Of a stretch of DNA of 8,293 bases, positions 6,795-8,293 are shown piece after piece. The notes under the pieces were generated by a model. The model was not told where the DNA came from. It made no database searches and saw only the letters and a program-made list of their open reading frames with translations. A program made the position numbers and the translations under genes. This DNA comes from Candidatus Poseidoniales archaeon (GTDB lineage: Archaea; Thermoplasmatota; Poseidoniia; Poseidoniales; Poseidoniaceae): NCBI GenBank assembly GCA_003602665.1, contig QQSG01000074.1, positions 1 through 8,293 of the forward strand. The letters run 5' to 3'. Positions within the stretch are counted from its first letter, which is position 1; every line of letters starts with the position of its first letter.

Positions 6795-8159
6795 TTATTC
6801 TTTCCAAGTGCCGTGGAAATCTTCTGCATTATCGATTCGAACGAACAGATCAAGGGCAGACCAAACTAAGCTATTGAATCCGCTTTCCATTCCTTGTTGT
6901 CCACCTGCTTTAGCCGTCATGAACTCGAATGTATCTGAAGGCGAATGCCATTCTTGCCAGAAGGATATGTCTCCGCCCGGACTAAAGAAATTGAATGTTG
7001 GATACCCTTCTGAAAAGAAGGAACAGTGATCTGATGCACAAGATTCAGCAATCTGCCAAGTAATTGGATTTGCATCCCCTGGCTGATAGGCTAAGTCATC
7101 TTCAATAGTGGTCCCCACCCAATCATGCATACGATTCATATTCTCTTCATTAGCTCCTGCTATACTGATGGTCCAGTCATATTTCGTAGCAGAAAAGATT
7201 TCTCCACCTGGTCCAACCAAGGGCTCACTAAGAGGAACAATTGGATAATTTAATGCAACCATATCAAAATTTAGATATGCTCGAACTGAGACATTTTCTG
7301 GAAGGTGACTGACAAATGCAGCAGTCCCCAATAATCCCTCTTCTTCACATGCCCAAAGTCCAGCAACAACAGTGTGATCGAATTCCATCTGTGCCAATGC
7401 CTGAGCCATTTCAAGAGAAACTGTTGATCCAGATGTGTCATCATTTGCGCCCTCGTTCGTGCCACCTCCGGGTGGAGTGAACATGTACGCAATATCGAAG
7501 TGACCTCCAATGACGATATACTCGTCAGGATTCACTCTTCCCCAGTTGTATCCAACTACGTTAAGTTGGTCAGGATCATCCTCATATCGAGTCACCTCAA
7601 CGTGATCAAAACCCATTCCCCACATTTCTGCAGCCATGGCTTCTGCAGCTGCTTCATAGGCAGCACCCCCTTCATGAACTGAGGCACTTGCACACCATCT
7701 GTTGTTGTATTGAGAGGTTAACATGTCTGCTGTTTCATACGCTCTTCGTCCATCAACAAGCATCAAATCATCGCTTTCTGTGAGTTCAAAGGTTTTGTTT
7801 TCGATAATATCTCCTGCCTTAACAATGAACTCGAGCGATGTCTTTTCAGTGTCGAGAACCATGAAATCGACGCTTTCAACAGTGGAATCAAACGTCATGT
7901 TCATGGCGTCTCTAAAGACGCCAAATTCATCGATAAAGAATGTACCAGGTGGGCGTTGAATTGTATACTCGACGTTTGATTTTATATCTAGTGAAAACGT
8001 TTGCCCACGTGAGAGTGAAGAAACATTTGAATTATCAAAAACTGAAAGTTCAGGTTCAGTCTCTTGTTCATTTTCCTCTCCATAGCAGCCGGAAAAAGCA
8101 GTGCAGAGGAGAAGTCCAAGCATAAAGAAAGCATGTAACTTTTTCACGCCTCTGGACAT
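6795..8159 (-). CDS. Secreted lipoprotein M28-family zinc aminopeptidase
   Basis: M28 peptidases are di-zinc exopeptidases, mostly aminopeptidases. This 454-residue protein starts with a signal peptide: basic MSRGVKK, a hydrophobic stretch at about 9-22, and the lipobox AFSGC with Cys25 as probable lipid anchor. An acidic linker follows, so it should act outside the membrane. Residues 40-130 are beta-rich, with no recognised domain. The catalytic domain spans about 140-445, and the full ligand set is visible: His220 and Asp222 in GGHFD, Asp240 in GANDD, Glu272 (general base) and Glu273 in CEEEGLLG, Asp299 in NFDMV and His378 in SDHCSF. WHSPSDTFE (404-412) matches the conserved tail of the domain. 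The active site therefore looks intact. GAGGAA five bases before the ATG supports the start. Substrate specificity cannot be read from the sequence. Marine heterotrophic archaea often use such enzymes on peptides, which fits but does not prove the role. Confidence 0.93.
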   Translation of the reverse strand: MSRGVKKLHAFFMLGLLLCTAFSGCYGEENEQETEPELSVFDNSNVSSLSRGQTFSLDIKSNVEYTIQRPPGTFFIDEFGVFRDAMNMTFDSTVESVDFMVLDTEKTSLEFIVKAGDIIENKTFELTESDDLMLVDGRRAYETADMLTSQYNNRWCASASVHEGGAAYEAAAEAMAAEMWGMGFDHVEVTRYEDDPDQLNVVGYNWGRVNPDEYIVIGGHFDIAYMFTPPGGGTNEGANDDTSGSTVSLEMAQALAQMEFDHTVVAGLWACEEEGLLGTAAFVSHLPENVSVRAYLNFDMVALNYPIVPLSEPLVGPGGEIFSATKYDWTISIAGANEENMNRMHDWVGTTIEDDLAYQPGDANPITWQIAESCASDHCSFFSEGYPTFNFFSPGGDISFWQEWHSPSDTFEFMTAKAGGQQGMESGFNSLVWSALDLFVRIDNAEDFHGTWKE

Positions 8160-8164
8160 AGTAC

Positions 8165-8170
8165 TTCCTC
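8165..8170 (-). promoter_or_regulatory. Ribosome binding site of the M28 peptidase gene
   Basis: The minus strand reads GAGGAA, five bases before ATG 8159, a partial match to GGAGGTGA at normal spacing. Confidence 0.45.
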
Positions 8171-8183
8171 ACATTCGTCTTTA

Positions 8184-8213
8184 TTCAACCTGTCCATGAG
8201 GTGGCCTGTTGAA
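8184..8213. repeat. Imperfect inverted repeat upstream of the peptidase gene
   Basis: TTCAAC (8184-8189) and GTTGAA (8208-8213) are perfect reverse complements around an 18-base centre, and that centre holds a further CCA/TGG pair. It lies between the upstream frame and the peptidase start. It could be a weak hairpin, a regulator half-site pair or chance. Confidence 0.3.
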
Positions 8214-8225
8214 TCCCAATCTACT

Positions 8226-8293
8226 TTAATCAAGATTTAACTCATGTTTTAGAGCATCTGCCAGGACCTGATACTCCTCAATAGAGTTGTATA
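8226..8293 (-). CDS. Possible C-terminal fragment of an upstream gene (runs off right edge)
   Basis: On the minus strand the frame starting at 8291 is open for 21 codons and ends in TAA at 8226-8228. The peptide is acidic and helix-like, ending ADALKHELNLD. The other two minus-strand frames also contain stops early in this stretch, so this is the longest open one. It has the look of a coding C-terminus on the same strand as its neighbours. It is too short to assign a family, and it could be chance. Confidence 0.4.
   Translation of the reverse strand, partial: YNSIEEYQVLADALKHELNLD

Noticed and set aside
8171..8183. AATAAAG as a TATA box for the peptidase gene
   Set aside because: Weak match, and it sits only about 20 bases before the ATG, which also has its own ribosome site, so the spacing fits neither a leaderless nor a leadered transcript well.

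Overview
The window is a gene-dense stretch of archaeal DNA in which every supported gene lies on the minus strand, so transcription runs from high to low coordinates. The archaeal assignment rests on an L21e ribosomal protein, an Rpb4-type RNA polymerase subunit (RpoF), an archaeal/eukaryotic Pus10 and a DUF655 protein in the order known from Euryarchaeota. Moderate G+C, a lipoprotein M28 peptidase with an 'SGC' lipobox and a patched/MMPL-like RND protein would fit a planktonic Thermoplasmatota lineage such as Marine Group II/III. That finer placement is inference, as no rRNA is present.

Layout in transcription order. At the right edge (8293-8226) is a short open frame that looks like the C-terminus of an upstream gene. 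A 66-base gap with a small inverted repeat follows, then a secreted, probably lipid-anchored M28 zinc aminopeptidase (8159-6795). After a 62-base T-rich gap comes a 1042-residue RND/MMPL membrane protein with 12 predicted membrane segments (6732-3604). Then comes the information-processing cluster: pus10 (3525-1813), a possible 24-codon microORF (1785-1711), rpl21e (1714-1424), rpoF (1414 or 1423 to 1052), a DUF655 RNA-binding protein (1029-268) and the start of ksgA (271 to beyond the left edge).

From pus10 onward the genes are tightly packed. The microORF and rpl21e, and DUF655 and ksgA, overlap by ATGA; rpl21e abuts rpoF. The cluster joins tRNA pseudouridylation (Pus10), the large ribosomal subunit (L21e), RNA polymerase (RpoF), a probable RNA-binding protein (DUF655) and small-subunit rRNA dimethylation (KsgA/Dim1), so it is a transcription/translation operon. 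The membrane protein and peptidase upstream act at the cell envelope and need not be functionally linked to it.

The least ordinary features are a SAP-like domain with an Arg/Lys-rich linker inserted inside the Pus10 catalytic region, an Arg/Gln-rich duplicated tail on the DUF655 protein, and the unassigned microORF coupled to rpl21e. I saw no rRNA, tRNA, CRISPR array, insertion sequence or origin, and no stretch over 300 bases lacks a gene.
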